A DNA stretch of 64,000 bases from DASQPA01 sp963757335 (GTDB lineage Bacteria > Acidobacteriota > Thermoanaerobaculia > Multivoradales > UBA5704), in NCBI GenBank assembly GCA_963757335.1, contig CAVWRJ010000010.1:1-64000 (forward strand). Reading direction: 5' to 3'. Within the stretch, counting starts at the first letter, position 1, and each line of letters begins with the position of its first letter. A program made the position numbers and the translations under genes. Shown here piece after piece: positions 40,155 to 48,669 of the stretch. Below the pieces are notes generated by a model. That model ran no database searches, was not told the DNA's origin, and saw nothing but the letters and a program-made list of their open reading frames with translations.

Positions 40155-40195
40155 TCCGCCGTCTGATCAAGATAGGTGAACGTAAGGCGGGTACC

Positions 40196-40211
40196 TGTTT
40201 CACGTGGAACA
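40196..40211. promoter_or_regulatory. parS: parS-like centromere site
   Basis: TGTTTCACGTGGAACA matches the 16-bp parS palindrome TGTTTCACGTGAAACA with one difference. It overlaps the first base of the rsmG start codon and lies 1.4 kb before parB. ParB-CTPase clamps load at such sites near oriC. Confidence 0.9.
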
Positions 40212-40867
40212 TGCCCGCCTCCCTCCCCTCCTTCACCCCTGAAAGCTTCGGGAGGGCCCTCGCGGCACACTCTCCCGAAGCGCTTTCCTCCGCCACTCTC
40301 ACCGCTCTTTACCGGCACTATGAGGAGCTGGCGCGCTGGAACAAGACCGTCTCGCTCATCGGACCGGGCACGGCCGCCGAGGTCATCGGGCGGCATTATG
40401 GCGAGGCTCTGGCCGCGCTCCCCCTGATCCCGGAGGGAGCCTCACGGGCCGTCGACATCGGCTCGGGTGCGGGGTTCCCTGGAATTGTCCTGGCCGCCGC
40501 GCGGCCGGGGCTTCTGGTCACCCTTTGCGAGGCGCGGGAGCGCAAGTGGTCGTTTCTCGCCGCTGCCGCCCGCCGTGCGGCGTTGCCCTGCCGGTGCCTC
40601 AATGTTAGAGTCGGTGTCCCGCTGCCCACGGGGATTCCGGAAGAGATCGACCTGGTGACGGCCCGCGCCGTCCGGCTCGAACCCGAGGTGCTCGGAGCGC
40701 TCGCGAGCCGCCTCGCTTCCGGAGGCCGAATCCTGCTCTGGGTCGGGGAAGACGCCCCCGAACTGCCGCCGAACCTGCTGCCCGACCGCGAGCTGCCGCT
40801 CGCGGGGAGCGTGAGGCGCCGCATTCTGGGGCTCACGCGTACGCCCGATCCGAACGGAGCGCCATGA
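40211..40867 (+). CDS. rsmG: 16S rRNA (guanine(527)-N7)-methyltransferase RsmG
   Basis: A 218-residue methyltransferase of the GidB family. It has LYRHYEELARWNKTVSLIGP near the N-terminus, SAM motif VDIGSGAGFPGIVLAAARP and LCEARERKWSFL. It methylates G527 of 16S rRNA. Its ATG is embedded in the parS-like site, and its stop overlaps the parA ATG (ATGA). Confidence 0.95.
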   Translation: MPASLPSFTPESFGRALAAHSPEALSSATLTALYRHYEELARWNKTVSLIGPGTAAEVIGRHYGEALAALPLIPEGASRAVDIGSGAGFPGIVLAAARPGLLVTLCEARERKWSFLAAAARRAALPCRCLNVRVGVPLPTGIPEEIDLVTARAVRLEPEVLGALASRLASGGRILLWVGEDAPELPPNLLPDRELPLAGSVRRRILGLTRTPDPNGAP

Positions 40868-41622
40868 GCAAGATTCTCGCCATTGCCAATCAGAAGGGGG
40901 GCGTGGGAAAGACGACCACGGCCATCAACCTGGGCGCCGGCCTGGGCGCCCTGGAGCGCCGGGTTCTGCTCGTCGACTGCGATCCCCAGGGCAACGCCAC
41001 CCGCGGCCTGGGTGGGAGGGCGACCGAGCCGCAGCTCTACCATGCTCTGGTCGGCGAGGCCACGCTGGCCGAGACCATCCGGCCTTCCGGCTTCCCCAAT
41101 CTCGACCTCGTCCCCTCGGCGCGCGACCTGGTCGGCGTGGAGGTCGAGTTCGTCGGCAGGCCGGAGTGGGAACGGGTGCTCAAGGGGGCGCTCGCCGAGG
41201 TGGCGGAGCGCTACGACACCATCCTCATCGACTGTCCGCCATCGCTCGGCCATTTGACGGTCTCCGCCCTCACCGCCGCGGACGGCGTTCTCGTCCCTCT
41301 CCAGTGCGAGTACTTCGCCCTGGAGGGGATCAGCGAGCTGCTGGCCACGGTCAAGCGGGTCCAGGGTGGGCTCAACCCCCAGCTGCAGATCGCCGGCATC
41401 CTCCTCACCATGTACGACGACCGCACCAATCTGTCGCGCGAGGTGGCCGACGAGATCCGGCGCCACTTCCCGGACAAGGTGTACGAGACGATCGTCCCGC
41501 GCAACATCCGTCTGGCCGAGGCGCCGAGCCATGGCCTTCCCATCTTCCAGTACGACATCAAGTCGCGCGGCGCCGAAGCCTACCTGGCGCTGGCGCGCGA
41601 GTTCCTGCGGAGGACGGCATGA
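40864..41622 (+). CDS. parA: Chromosome partitioning ATPase ParA (Soj)
   Basis: A 252-residue deviant-Walker ATPase: KGGVGKTTTAINLGAGLG, VDCDPQGNATRGLG, ILIDCPPSLG and the C-terminal PRNIRLAEAPSHG, all typical of chromosomal Soj/ParA without an N-terminal HTH. It segregates origins with ParB. It is coupled by ATGA overlaps to both rsmG and parB. Confidence 0.97.
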   Translation: MSKILAIANQKGGVGKTTTAINLGAGLGALERRVLLVDCDPQGNATRGLGGRATEPQLYHALVGEATLAETIRPSGFPNLDLVPSARDLVGVEVEFVGRPEWERVLKGALAEVAERYDTILIDCPPSLGHLTVSALTAADGVLVPLQCEYFALEGISELLATVKRVQGGLNPQLQIAGILLTMYDDRTNLSREVADEIRRHFPDKVYETIVPRNIRLAEAPSHGLPIFQYDIKSRGAEAYLALAREFLRRTA

Positions 41623-42515
41623 GCAGCAGCAAGAAACGGAGCCTCGGCCGAGGGCTGGACGCCCTCCTCGGCCCCATTGAGGTCAAGCCGGAAAGGACCG
41701 AGCCCCCGGCAAAGCCGGAGGCACCCCCAGCCCGGGAGATCGTCGATCGGCTGCCGGTGGCGAGCCTCAAGCCCAACCGTTTCCAGCCGCGGACCAACTT
41801 CGACGAGGCGGGTTTGGACGAGCTCGCCGAGTCCATCCGAGTCCAGGGAATCGTCCAGCCACTCGTCGTAACTGTCGAGGAAGATGGCACTTACAGCATC
41901 GTTGCGGGAGAGCGTCGCTTCCGGGCGGCGCAGCGGGCGGGCCTCGCCGAGGTGCCAGTCGTCATCCGCGAGGGGCTCGACGACCGCAGCCGGTTGGAGC
42001 TCGCCTTGGTCGAGAACCTGCAGAGGGCGGACTTGAATCCGTTGGAAGAGGCCGAGGCCTACCAGAGCCTCCAGGCGGCGTTCGGGCTTTCCCAGGAGGA
42101 GGTGGCGGCGCGGGTAGGCAAGGCGCGCCCCACGGTCGCCAACGCCCTCCGGCTCCTCCGGCTGCCCGAGGAGATCCGCGACCTGCTCCGCCAGGGGAGC
42201 TTGACGGCCGGCCAGGCCCGGCCGCTCCTCTCGCTCCAGACCGCCGAGGAGCAGGTCGCGCTCGCCCTCCGGGCCGTGCGCCAGGGCCTCTCCGCTCGGG
42301 AGATCGAACGGTTGACGGCGGCACCCGAGCTCCGGCCGGAGCGCCCGGCAGTCCCGGCCGAGGTCCATGCCAGAGCGGCGGCCGAAACCCTCACCCGGCG
42401 GCTCCAGACCCGGGTCGAGATCCGGCGCAAGGGCAAGGGCGGACGTCTGGAGCTTCACTTTCATTCGGAAGAGGAGTTGATGCGGCTGTACGAGCTCCTC
42501 ATGGCAAAAGCGTAG
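41619..42515 (+). CDS. parB: Chromosome partitioning protein ParB (Spo0J)
   Basis: A 298-residue CTP-dependent clamp. It starts KKRSLGRGLDALLG, then the ParB/Srx domain with IVAGERRFRAAQRAGL and ALVENLQRADLNPLEEAEAY, the HTH LSQEEVAARVGKARPTVANA, and a C-terminal dimerisation part. The ATG at 41619 overlaps the parA stop. It binds parS, here seen 1.4 kb upstream. Confidence 0.97.
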   Translation: MSSSKKRSLGRGLDALLGPIEVKPERTEPPAKPEAPPAREIVDRLPVASLKPNRFQPRTNFDEAGLDELAESIRVQGIVQPLVVTVEEDGTYSIVAGERRFRAAQRAGLAEVPVVIREGLDDRSRLELALVENLQRADLNPLEEAEAYQSLQAAFGLSQEEVAARVGKARPTVANALRLLRLPEEIRDLLRQGSLTAGQARPLLSLQTAEEQVALALRAVRQGLSAREIERLTAAPELRPERPAVPAEVHARAAAETLTRRLQTRVEIRRKGKGGRLELHFHSEEELMRLYELLMAKA

Positions 42516-42560
42516 GACCTACCACCGGCGGGGCGGCTCGAACCGTCGCGCCAGCAAAGG

Positions 42561-42649
42561 GTACTGGGTCGGTTTGAATCCGCGGACGGGCGACTGGCTG
42601 CGCGGAGCGCCCGAAGGAGCCCGCCCGCAGGTTCAAAAGGACCCAGTAC
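42561..42649. repeat. About 88-bp hairpin repeat, copy 1
   Basis: GTACTGGGTC at one end and GACCCAGTAC at the other, with TTTGAA/TTCAAA inner pairs and a conserved middle GCGCGGAGCGCCCGAAGGAG. GCAAAGG occurs on both sides, possibly a target duplication. The middle is in reverse orientation relative to copies at 61.3 and 63.3 kb. It lies between parB and the bactofilin gene and could also act as a transcription terminator-like structure. Confidence 0.85.
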
Positions 42650-42667
42650 CCGGCAAAGGGGTGTGCG

Positions 42668-43081
42668 ATGAGAGGTAAGTCCGAGGCCAGACAGAGTGAC
42701 CTGAACGGTTTCCTCGACAGCGGCAGCCACATGGAAGGCGAGTTGCGTTTCGACACCTCGTTCCGGATCGACGGCAAGTTCACCGGCAGCATCCTCTCCG
42801 AGGGCGACTTGATGGTGGGCGAGGGGGGAGAAATCGAGGGCGAGCTCTCAATCGGCCGCGTCTTCATCTCCGGAACCATCCGCGGCAGCCTCCGCGCTAC
42901 CCGGCGGGTGCAGATCGCCCCCAGCGGCAAGGTGTTCGCGGACATCGAGACGCCCTCGCTGGAGATTGAGGATGGCGCCCTCTTCGAGGGGCGCTGCTCG
43001 ATGGTGCGGGAGGGAGAGAGCTCCGGCACCGGGGCGGTGCCCAAGCTGGTCAGCGCGATCGCCGGCAAGCCTAAGGCCTGA
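42668..43081 (+). CDS. Bactofilin
   Basis: A 137-residue polymer-forming cytoskeletal protein. The core (about residues 17-110) is a right-handed beta-helix with repeated hydrophobic/Gly turns (FRIDGKFTGSILSEGDLMVG, GEGGEIEGELSIGRVFISG). Short N- and C-terminal tails are disordered. Bactofilins assemble without nucleotide; in some bacteria they organise ParABS, and this one is directly downstream of parAB. Its end overlaps the convergent phosphatase-like gene by 11 bp. Confidence 0.92.
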   Translation: MRGKSEARQSDLNGFLDSGSHMEGELRFDTSFRIDGKFTGSILSEGDLMVGEGGEIEGELSIGRVFISGTIRGSLRATRRVQIAPSGKVFADIETPSLEIEDGALFEGRCSMVREGESSGTGAVPKLVSAIAGKPKA

Positions 43082-44867
43082 GCGCTCCCGGGGGCACCGG
43101 CGAGGCTGGCGAAATTGGTGACATTGGCGAGCCGTTCAGCCCTTCGTACGAGGGCAGGAAGGTGAGCGGGTGGCGGGCGAGGAAGCCTTTGTCGAAGGCC
43201 GCGGTCAGGGCCTGCCCGTCGAGGTCGCGGGCGACCGGAAAGCCCAGGCCGTAGAGGAGCGTCGGCACGAGGTCGACGAGCCGGGCCCCGGTGACCAGGG
43301 CGCCCGGCGCGATCCCCTCGCCGTAGAGAATCAGTACGCCGTCCGGGGAGCGGTCGCTCCGGCCTCCGAGGGCGGTGGTACGAGAGACCTCGCCGCGCAG
43401 CCGGCTCCAGGCGCCGCCGGGCCCCTCGAAGCCGTAGGCCGAGACGATGGCGACGAGCCGCGGACCGTCCCCCGGATCGCTCTGCCAGAGCTGCTCCAAG
43501 AATTCGTCCAGATGCAGATAATAGGTCGCGACGAGCTGCGCGGCATCGGTGAAGACGTGCGAGCGGGCGCCGTCGAACTCCGCCGCGGTGTAGCCGCCGA
43601 AGTAGCTGCCTGAAATCTCCGCAAGCCCCGGGAGGACGAGAAAGAAGGCGTCGAGATCCGGGGTCGAGCGGACGAGGGTCCGTCCGACCGACTCGCGCCA
43701 GAGATCGCCGGCGAGCGCCGGGCGGAGGTCGCGCCCCGCTGCCGGTCCGAAACGGGAGAGGAGCTGCCGCGGGATCTCCCGCGGGTCGATGCGGAGAATC
43801 CGGGCCTGGACGGCGACCTCCGGCGGCTCGGCGGCGTGCGGTCCCGTCGCCCCATGGAAAAAGCCGTCGGTCAGGGCAAAAACATCCTTGGCCGGCGTCG
43901 GCGACATCGACATCGGCGCCGACGCCGGCCAGCCCACCACTCCCGAGCGCAGGCCGAGCCTGGGGAGCACCTCCCAGAGCATCGAGGCGGTGCGGGCCCC
44001 CGCCGAGGGCGACCGGGGACGGTTCAGGGTGCCCCAGCGGCGGAAGCCGATGCCGACCGGGAGAAGGTGGAGCTCCGCCCCGGGGGCGAGGAAATCGGCG
44101 CTGTAGATGCCGCCGCCCACGACGCCATGATCGAACGGGTATTTGCCGGTGCCGAGGGTCGTCCACAGGGCCTCTGGACGGTGGGGGGTGAGCGACTGGA
44201 GCCGGCCATGGGCCCCCTTCTGCAGCAGGTTGGCGAGGAAGGGCAGGCGACCTTGACCGGCGAGCGGCAGCATGGCGTCCAGGGTCGCCCCGTCGACCCC
44301 GATCACCCATAGGCGTGGCCGTTTGCCGGGCTCGACGGCGAGCGGCCGCGGTGCCGGCTGCGTCCGCGGGCGGAACGCCTCGCGCCGCTCGACCATGACA
44401 TAGACGGAGAGGACCGCCACCATGGTGAGGCCGAGCCGGCTGCGCAGGCCGTACGAGCGCCGGTTCAGACTGTGGAGAAGGGCGGTATAGAAGCAGATGA
44501 GGGCGGCGAGCGACAGCCAGAGCGCCGCCTTGACCAGCCGATCGTTGATGCCGGAGGGCAGAAAGTAGGCGTAAATCGAGGCCTGGCTGGCGTCCAAGAC
44601 GGCGGCAAACCCCAGCGCCAGGGTGAGGCCCCAGGGGAGCATGCGCCGTGCCCGTCGAGGCCGCCCCCAACTCCAGGGGAGGCAGAGCGCGAGGCTCACC
44701 GCCCCGAGAATGGCGCCGTAGAGGAGGATCCCACGCGCCACCGGGAGGGGAGAGAAGGGCAGTCCGGGGTTGAGGAAGAAGAGGAGCCCGGCGATCTGGG
44801 TTCCGGCCAGCAGGCCCGGGAGGAGGCCCGCCCCGAGAACGTCGATCCAGCCCGGCCTCCTCCGCAC
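43071..44867 (-). CDS. Membrane-anchored alkaline-phosphatase superfamily protein
   Basis: A 598-residue protein with about five N-terminal membrane helices (residues 10-160). A type I phosphodiesterase/nucleotide-pyrophosphatase-like domain follows: LWVIGVDGATLDAMLPL (metal Asp and nucleophile Thr), LWTTLGTGKYPFDHGVVGG and a distal LILYGEGI segment. It probably acts outside the cytoplasm on a phosphoester or sulfate ester; substrate unknown. The C-terminus is a repeat-coded SPISPASPVPPG tail. The GTG start sits 13 bp after the DUF4845-like gene. Confidence 0.8.
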   Translation of the reverse strand: MRRRPGWIDVLGAGLLPGLLAGTQIAGLLFFLNPGLPFSPLPVARGILLYGAILGAVSLALCLPWSWGRPRRARRMLPWGLTLALGFAAVLDASQASIYAYFLPSGINDRLVKAALWLSLAALICFYTALLHSLNRRSYGLRSRLGLTMVAVLSVYVMVERREAFRPRTQPAPRPLAVEPGKRPRLWVIGVDGATLDAMLPLAGQGRLPFLANLLQKGAHGRLQSLTPHRPEALWTTLGTGKYPFDHGVVGGGIYSADFLAPGAELHLLPVGIGFRRWGTLNRPRSPSAGARTASMLWEVLPRLGLRSGVVGWPASAPMSMSPTPAKDVFALTDGFFHGATGPHAAEPPEVAVQARILRIDPREIPRQLLSRFGPAAGRDLRPALAGDLWRESVGRTLVRSTPDLDAFFLVLPGLAEISGSYFGGYTAAEFDGARSHVFTDAAQLVATYYLHLDEFLEQLWQSDPGDGPRLVAIVSAYGFEGPGGAWSRLRGEVSRTTALGGRSDRSPDGVLILYGEGIAPGALVTGARLVDLVPTLLYGLGFPVARDLDGQALTAAFDKGFLARHPLTFLPSYEGLNGSPMSPISPASPVPPGALRP

Positions 44868-44880
44868 TTCCGCCTGGGCC

Positions 44881-45249
44881 CTAGAAGATGAAGATCGGCT
44901 TGTCGACCTGGTGATCGAAGTTCCAGTGGTAGGTGTAACCCGGGAACTCGAGGGGCACCGTGTAGGTCGCCCGCATGCGCAGGCGGTCGCCGATGCGCTC
45001 CACCTTGAGATGCTCCTTGTCGAGCGGGATCTCGAGGCGCTGGGCGGTCGCCAGGATGTCCTTCTCGATCTCCGCGGGCTCGGTCTTGCCGCCGAAGGAG
45101 GCCATCTCGTTCATGTGGTCGTAGAGCTCCGAGCTCTTGATCTTGACCGGGATCGCCTTGTACGCGATGAGCACCCCGATTACCAGGGCGATCGTCCATA
45201 GAATACAGCCCAGATTCCCGGACCCCTTCTCGCCGGACCAGCGTCGCAT
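44881..45249 (-). CDS. Small membrane protein, DUF4845-like
   Basis: A 122-residue protein with one N-terminal membrane helix (LGCILWTIALVIGVLIAYKAI) and a basic/acidic mixed domain after it. A strong AGGAGG Shine-Dalgarno precedes the ATG. In other bacteria a DUF4845 protein of similar size lies directly downstream of lepB, as here; the call rests on that context and on the topology. Confidence 0.6.
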   Translation of the reverse strand: MRRWSGEKGSGNLGCILWTIALVIGVLIAYKAIPVKIKSSELYDHMNEMASFGGKTEPAEIEKDILATAQRLEIPLDKEHLKVERIGDRLRMRATYTVPLEFPGYTYHWNFDHQVDKPIFIF

Positions 45250-45283
45250 AAGAACCTCCTCTTGATGATCTCGCGCGAGTAGT

Positions 45284-45991
45284 CTACCGCACGACGCGGA
45301 AGGTGCGCGCCCAGCGGGTGCGGGCGAAGAATTTGAGGCCCACCTGGGTGAGTTGGCGCAGCTTGCCGCCGACGCTCGGCGCCTCGGGGATCTCCCCCTC
45401 GCCGGTGTCGAACGACCAGTAGACCATGAAGGCGCGGCCCTTGACGTTGGCCTCCGGCACCTCCCCCCAGAAGCGGGAGTCGTTCGAGTTGTCGCGGTTG
45501 TCCCCCATGCAGAAGTAGGTCCTCGGGGGGACGACCCGCGGCCCGAAGTTGTCGCGGTTGCGGAAAACGTCGCCGCCGGCGAACGGAGTGCGCGGATAGA
45601 CGTGGTCGTCGCTGTGGTAGGTGTAGCCCTCGTCGTGCACCAGACGGCCATTGACGAAGAGCCGCTTGTCGATCACCTCGATGGTGTCGCCGGGGACTCC
45701 CATGCAGCGCTTGATGAAGTCGCGCTCGGGGTCTTTCGGCCACTTGAAGACGACGATGTCGCCGCGGTGCACCTGGCGGGAGGGCAGCAGGTGCCGCTCG
45801 AACGCGAAGAGGGTCGGCCCGTAGACGAACTTGTTGACGAGGATATGGTCGCCGATGAGCAGGTTCTGCTCCATCGAGCCGGAAGGGATCTTGAACGCCT
45901 GGACGACGAAGGTGCGGGCGAAGGTCGCGAAGATCACCGCGATCAGGAAGGCCTCGAGGTACTCGCGGAAGACGGACTTCTCGGTCTGCAT
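45284..45991 (-). CDS. lepB: Signal peptidase I (second of a tandem pair)
   Basis: A 235-residue type I signal peptidase. It has an N-terminal membrane helix, nucleophile Ser in IPSGSMEQNLLIGDHI, general-base Lys in FIKRCMGVPGDTIEV and box E GDNRDNSNDSRFWG. It releases exported proteins from the membrane. It is about 23 bp downstream of a closely similar paralogue, so this is a tandem duplication. Confidence 0.95.
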   Translation of the reverse strand: MQTEKSVFREYLEAFLIAVIFATFARTFVVQAFKIPSGSMEQNLLIGDHILVNKFVYGPTLFAFERHLLPSRQVHRGDIVVFKWPKDPERDFIKRCMGVPGDTIEVIDKRLFVNGRLVHDEGYTYHSDDHVYPRTPFAGGDVFRNRDNFGPRVVPPRTYFCMGDNRDNSNDSRFWGEVPEANVKGRAFMVYWSFDTGEGEIPEAPSVGGKLRQLTQVGLKFFARTRWARTFRVVR

Positions 45992-46014
45992 CAGCTCTGA
46001 GGGGGCGGCGGGGA

Positions 46015-46713
46015 CTAACGGATCAGCCGGAAGGTTCGCCGCCAGCGGGTCTCGGGCAGGAAGCCCAGGGCCGTGCGGCCGAGGTCCTTGATCTTGTCGC
46101 CCATCCCCTGCCAGTTGCCGCTCTCCGTGCCCCCGCCGTAGGACCAGTAGATGAAGAGGGCGCGGCCCTTCAGCATCTCGGCCGGCAGCGGACCCCAGAA
46201 GCGCGAGTCCCAGGAATTATCGCGGTTGTCGCCCATGCAGAAGTAGTGGCCCGCGGGCACGGTATAGGGGCCATAGGTGTCGCGGTTGCGCTTGCTCTCT
46301 TCCAGGTAGGGCTGGTTCGGGTAGAGGTTGGGGTCCTTGTGGACGGCGTAGGCCGCGTCCTGGACCGCCTTGCCGTTGATGTAGAGCTGCTTTCTCACCA
46401 CCTCGATGACGTCGCCCGGCAGGCCGATGCAGCGTTTGACGACGTCGATCGTGGGGTTCTCCGGCGACCGGAAGATGACGATGTCGCCGCGGTTCACCGT
46501 CCGCGCCGGCAGGATCTTCGCCAGGGCGGACGGCTCGGCGCCATAGATGAACCGGTTGACGAACAGGTGGTCCCCGACGAGGAGGGTGTTCTCCATCGAG
46601 CCGCTGGGGATATAGAAGGTCTGGAGGACGAAGTGATTGGCGAATTGGAGGAAGACCGCCGCGATGATGAGCGCCTCCAGGTACTCGCGAAAGACCGATC
46701 TCTCCATCGCCAT
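46015..46713 (-). CDS. lepB: Signal peptidase I (first of a tandem pair)
   Basis: A 232-residue paralogue of the following gene: Ser in IPSGSMENTLLVGDHL, Lys in VVKRCIGLPGDVIEV and GDNRDNSWDSRFWG. Both copies keep all catalytic residues. The ATG is 8 nt after a minus-strand TAGATT (46722-46727), suggesting leaderless transcription of the lepB-lepB-DUF4845 unit. Confidence 0.95.
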   Translation of the reverse strand: MAMERSVFREYLEALIIAAVFLQFANHFVLQTFYIPSGSMENTLLVGDHLFVNRFIYGAEPSALAKILPARTVNRGDIVIFRSPENPTIDVVKRCIGLPGDVIEVVRKQLYINGKAVQDAAYAVHKDPNLYPNQPYLEESKRNRDTYGPYTVPAGHYFCMGDNRDNSWDSRFWGPLPAEMLKGRALFIYWSYGGGTESGNWQGMGDKIKDLGRTALGFLPETRWRRTFRLIR

Positions 46714-47167
46714 AGCGGCCTAATCTACTCGAAAGGGCGACTCAAGGCGAGTCGCTCTCGACCGTCCAGACATCGAGCGGCTGTCCAGATCCCTGGACAG
46801 CGCCCATAGAGGGCTTCCTCCCTCTCTCCGGCCCCGTTCCCGTCAGGGTTTCCCTGCTGCTCTCTCCCCGGCCCCCTGGCCGCCGCCCCGGGCATCGCCC
46901 AGATGCCTGGACCAAGCAGCGGTCAGCCGCGGCACCTCGATCTCTACAACCCTCCTATTTCTAACACTTAGCTCTGTTTCTCCACCTGGCAGAAGGCGTG
47001 AACTACCGGGTTCCCGTCAACTGACGGAGAAGGAGGTGCAGAGGAGAGAGAAAGGCTACGAAAACTTAAAGGCAAGGGAAAGCGCCCCGGGGCCGAAGCG
47101 GCCCCGCGGCCTTCGTTCGCAGCGAACCAACTTAACCCAACCTGATCGATCGAAAGGAGCCATTCCC
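46714..47167. other. Intergenic region between lepB and the ComEA-like gene
   Basis: About 450 bp with no convincing gene. It contains short inverted repeats such as GGCGACT/AGTCGC-type pairs near 46737-46757 and CTGTCCAG/CTGGACAG near 46781-46799. A pyrimidine-rich stretch follows around 46815-46880. A TGGCAG-N5 sequence near 46988 resembles a sigma-54 -24 element but lacks the -12 GC. Confidence 0.4.
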
Positions 47168-47560
47168 ATGGACAAGAAGAGTCGTTTCCTCAGCAGCATG
47201 CTCTTTCTCGGCCTGCTCGCCGCCGCCCTGCCAGCCTCTCCGGCGGCCGCTGCCGCTGCCGATGGCAAGCGGGTGGTCAACATCAACACCGCCGATGTCG
47301 CCAAGCTCTCGTACCTGCCGCGGGTGGGCCCGGCCGTGGCCGAGCGGATCGTCGACTACCGCAAGGAGAACGGGCCGTTCAAATCGGCCGAGGACCTGAT
47401 GCACGTGCGCGGCATCGGGGAGAAGACCTACGCCCTGCTCAAGCCCTATATCGCGCTGTCGGGAGAGACCAGCCTGACCGAAAAGGTCCGTGGCGGCAGT
47501 GGTGGTGGCAGTGGCAGCCGGTCCAAAGCCAAAACCAAACCCGAGGCAGCCCGCCACTAG
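47168..47560 (+). CDS. Exported helix-hairpin-helix protein, ComEA-like
   Basis: A 130-residue protein with a signal peptide (LFLGLLAAALPASPAAAAAA). A single ComEA-type (HhH)2 domain follows: VVNINTADVAKLSYLPRVG, RIVDYRKENGPFKSAEDLMH and VRGIGEKTYALLKPYI. A Gly/Ser/Lys tail ends it. ComEA binds incoming DNA during transformation; the next gene encodes a type IV pilin-like protein, which fits competence, but related HhH proteins have other roles. AGGAG lies 9 nt before the ATG. Confidence 0.82.
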   Translation: MDKKSRFLSSMLFLGLLAAALPASPAAAAAADGKRVVNINTADVAKLSYLPRVGPAVAERIVDYRKENGPFKSAEDLMHVRGIGEKTYALLKPYIALSGETSLTEKVRGGSGGGSGSRSKAKTKPEAARH

Positions 47561-47625
47561 TGACGGCCGGGTGGGGCGGTCTCGGGCTTGGCGCCCGCCG
47601 CCCCGCCTTGGCGGGGAGACCGGTC

Positions 47626-48213
47626 ATGCGTCGAGAGCAGGGTTTTCAGCTGGTGGATCTGATCGTGGTCCTCGCCGTCCTCGGCATGGCGGTGGTCCTC
47701 GGAGTGCCGCAGCTGGTCCGCATCACCGCCGACCTGCGGGTGCGCCTGGCGGCGGCGGAGGTGGTCGCCGCGCTACGGCAGGCGCGGTCGCTCGCCATCC
47801 GCGCCGACACCGAGGTGGCGCTGCGCTTCGCCACCGGAGCGCGGGGGGAGGTCACCTTCACGCTCTATAGAGACGGCGACAGAGACGGGGTGACCAACGC
47901 CGACATCCGCACCGGGGTCGACCCGCAGATTGCCGCGCCGGGCCGGCTGGAGCATCTCGGGGGTGACGTGCGCATCGGCCTGCCCGATCGCCCGGTCCGC
48001 GATCCGGGCGATCCGGCTCAGTTCCTCGCTCCCTCAGACCCGATCCGCTTCAACCGCTCCGACCTCGCCTCCTTCAGCCCGCTGGGCACCGCGACCCCGG
48101 GCTCCGTCTACTTGACCGACGGCGGCGTCCACGTGGCGGTGGTGCGGGTCTTGGGCAGTACGGGACGGGTACGGGTCCTCACCTACGACTTCGCGTCTGA
48201 GACCTGGCGGTAG
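47626..48213 (+). CDS. FimT/GspH-like pseudopilin
   Basis: About 195 residues. It has the type IV prepilin leader (RREQG-FQLVDLIVVLAVLGMAVV, cleavage after Gly) and a C-terminal beta-rich domain as in GspH/FimT. The residue at +5 is Asp instead of the near-invariant Glu. I chose the ATG at 47626 (GGGGAG 7 nt upstream), which gives a normal short leader. FimT binds DNA in some transformable bacteria, in line with the ComEA-like neighbour. Confidence 0.82.
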   Translation: MRREQGFQLVDLIVVLAVLGMAVVLGVPQLVRITADLRVRLAAAEVVAALRQARSLAIRADTEVALRFATGARGEVTFTLYRDGDRDGVTNADIRTGVDPQIAAPGRLEHLGGDVRIGLPDRPVRDPGDPAQFLAPSDPIRFNRSDLASFSPLGTATPGSVYLTDGGVHVAVVRVLGSTGRVRVLTYDFASETWR

Positions 48214-48272
48214 CCAGTATCGCCAGGTACCGCGAATTGACTCGCTCTTTCCCGGTGCAGTAACGTGCCGGC

Positions 48273-48659
48273 ATGGGCGCCATCGTCGTTGTCACCACCG
48301 TTGGAACCGAGGAGCAGGCCAACCTGATCGCGCGCGAGATGGTCGCCCGCCGGCTGGCCGCCTGCGTCAACATCCTGCCGGGCGTCCGCTCGATCTATCG
48401 CTGGAAGGGGAAGATCTGCAAGGACGGCGAGCTGCTCCTCTTCATCAAGACCCTGGAAGGGGAGTTCGATGGGGTGGCGGCAGCCATCCGCGAGCTGCAC
48501 AGCTACGAGTCTCCGGAGATCCTCTCCTTCAACATCGCCCGTGGCGAGCAGAGCTTCCTCGACTGGATCGTCAGCAGCGTCGACAAGGATGCCGACTTTC
48601 CAGACGAGGAAGAGGACGAGATGGCCTACGCCGCCGACCCCGACGACACCGACTTCTGA
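48273..48659 (+). CDS. cutA: Divalent-cation tolerance protein CutA
   Basis: A 128-residue trimeric CutA1: VVVTTVGTEEQANLIAREMV, RLAACVNILPGVRSIYRWKGK, ESPEILSFNIARGEQSFLDWI. A 23-residue acidic tail (DADFPDEEEDEMAYAADPDD) is extra. Molecular role of CutA is uncertain. Confidence 0.93.
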   Translation: MGAIVVVTTVGTEEQANLIAREMVARRLAACVNILPGVRSIYRWKGKICKDGELLLFIKTLEGEFDGVAAAIRELHSYESPEILSFNIARGEQSFLDWIVSSVDKDADFPDEEEDEMAYAADPDDTDF

Positions 48660-48669
48660 CTCTCCGGCC

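Noticed and set aside
40000..43000. Additional parS sites
   Set aside because: Scanning by eye for TGTTTCACGTG and its complement found only the site at 40196.
46985..47005. Third sigma-54 promoter before the ComEA-like gene
   Set aside because: TGGCAG is present but the -12 GC is replaced by GA at the required spacing.
47560..47625. Extra 22 residues at the N-terminus of the FimT-like protein (start at 47560)
   Set aside because: They would place an unusually long leader before the prepilin cleavage site; the ATG at 47626 has a ribosome binding site and a normal leader.
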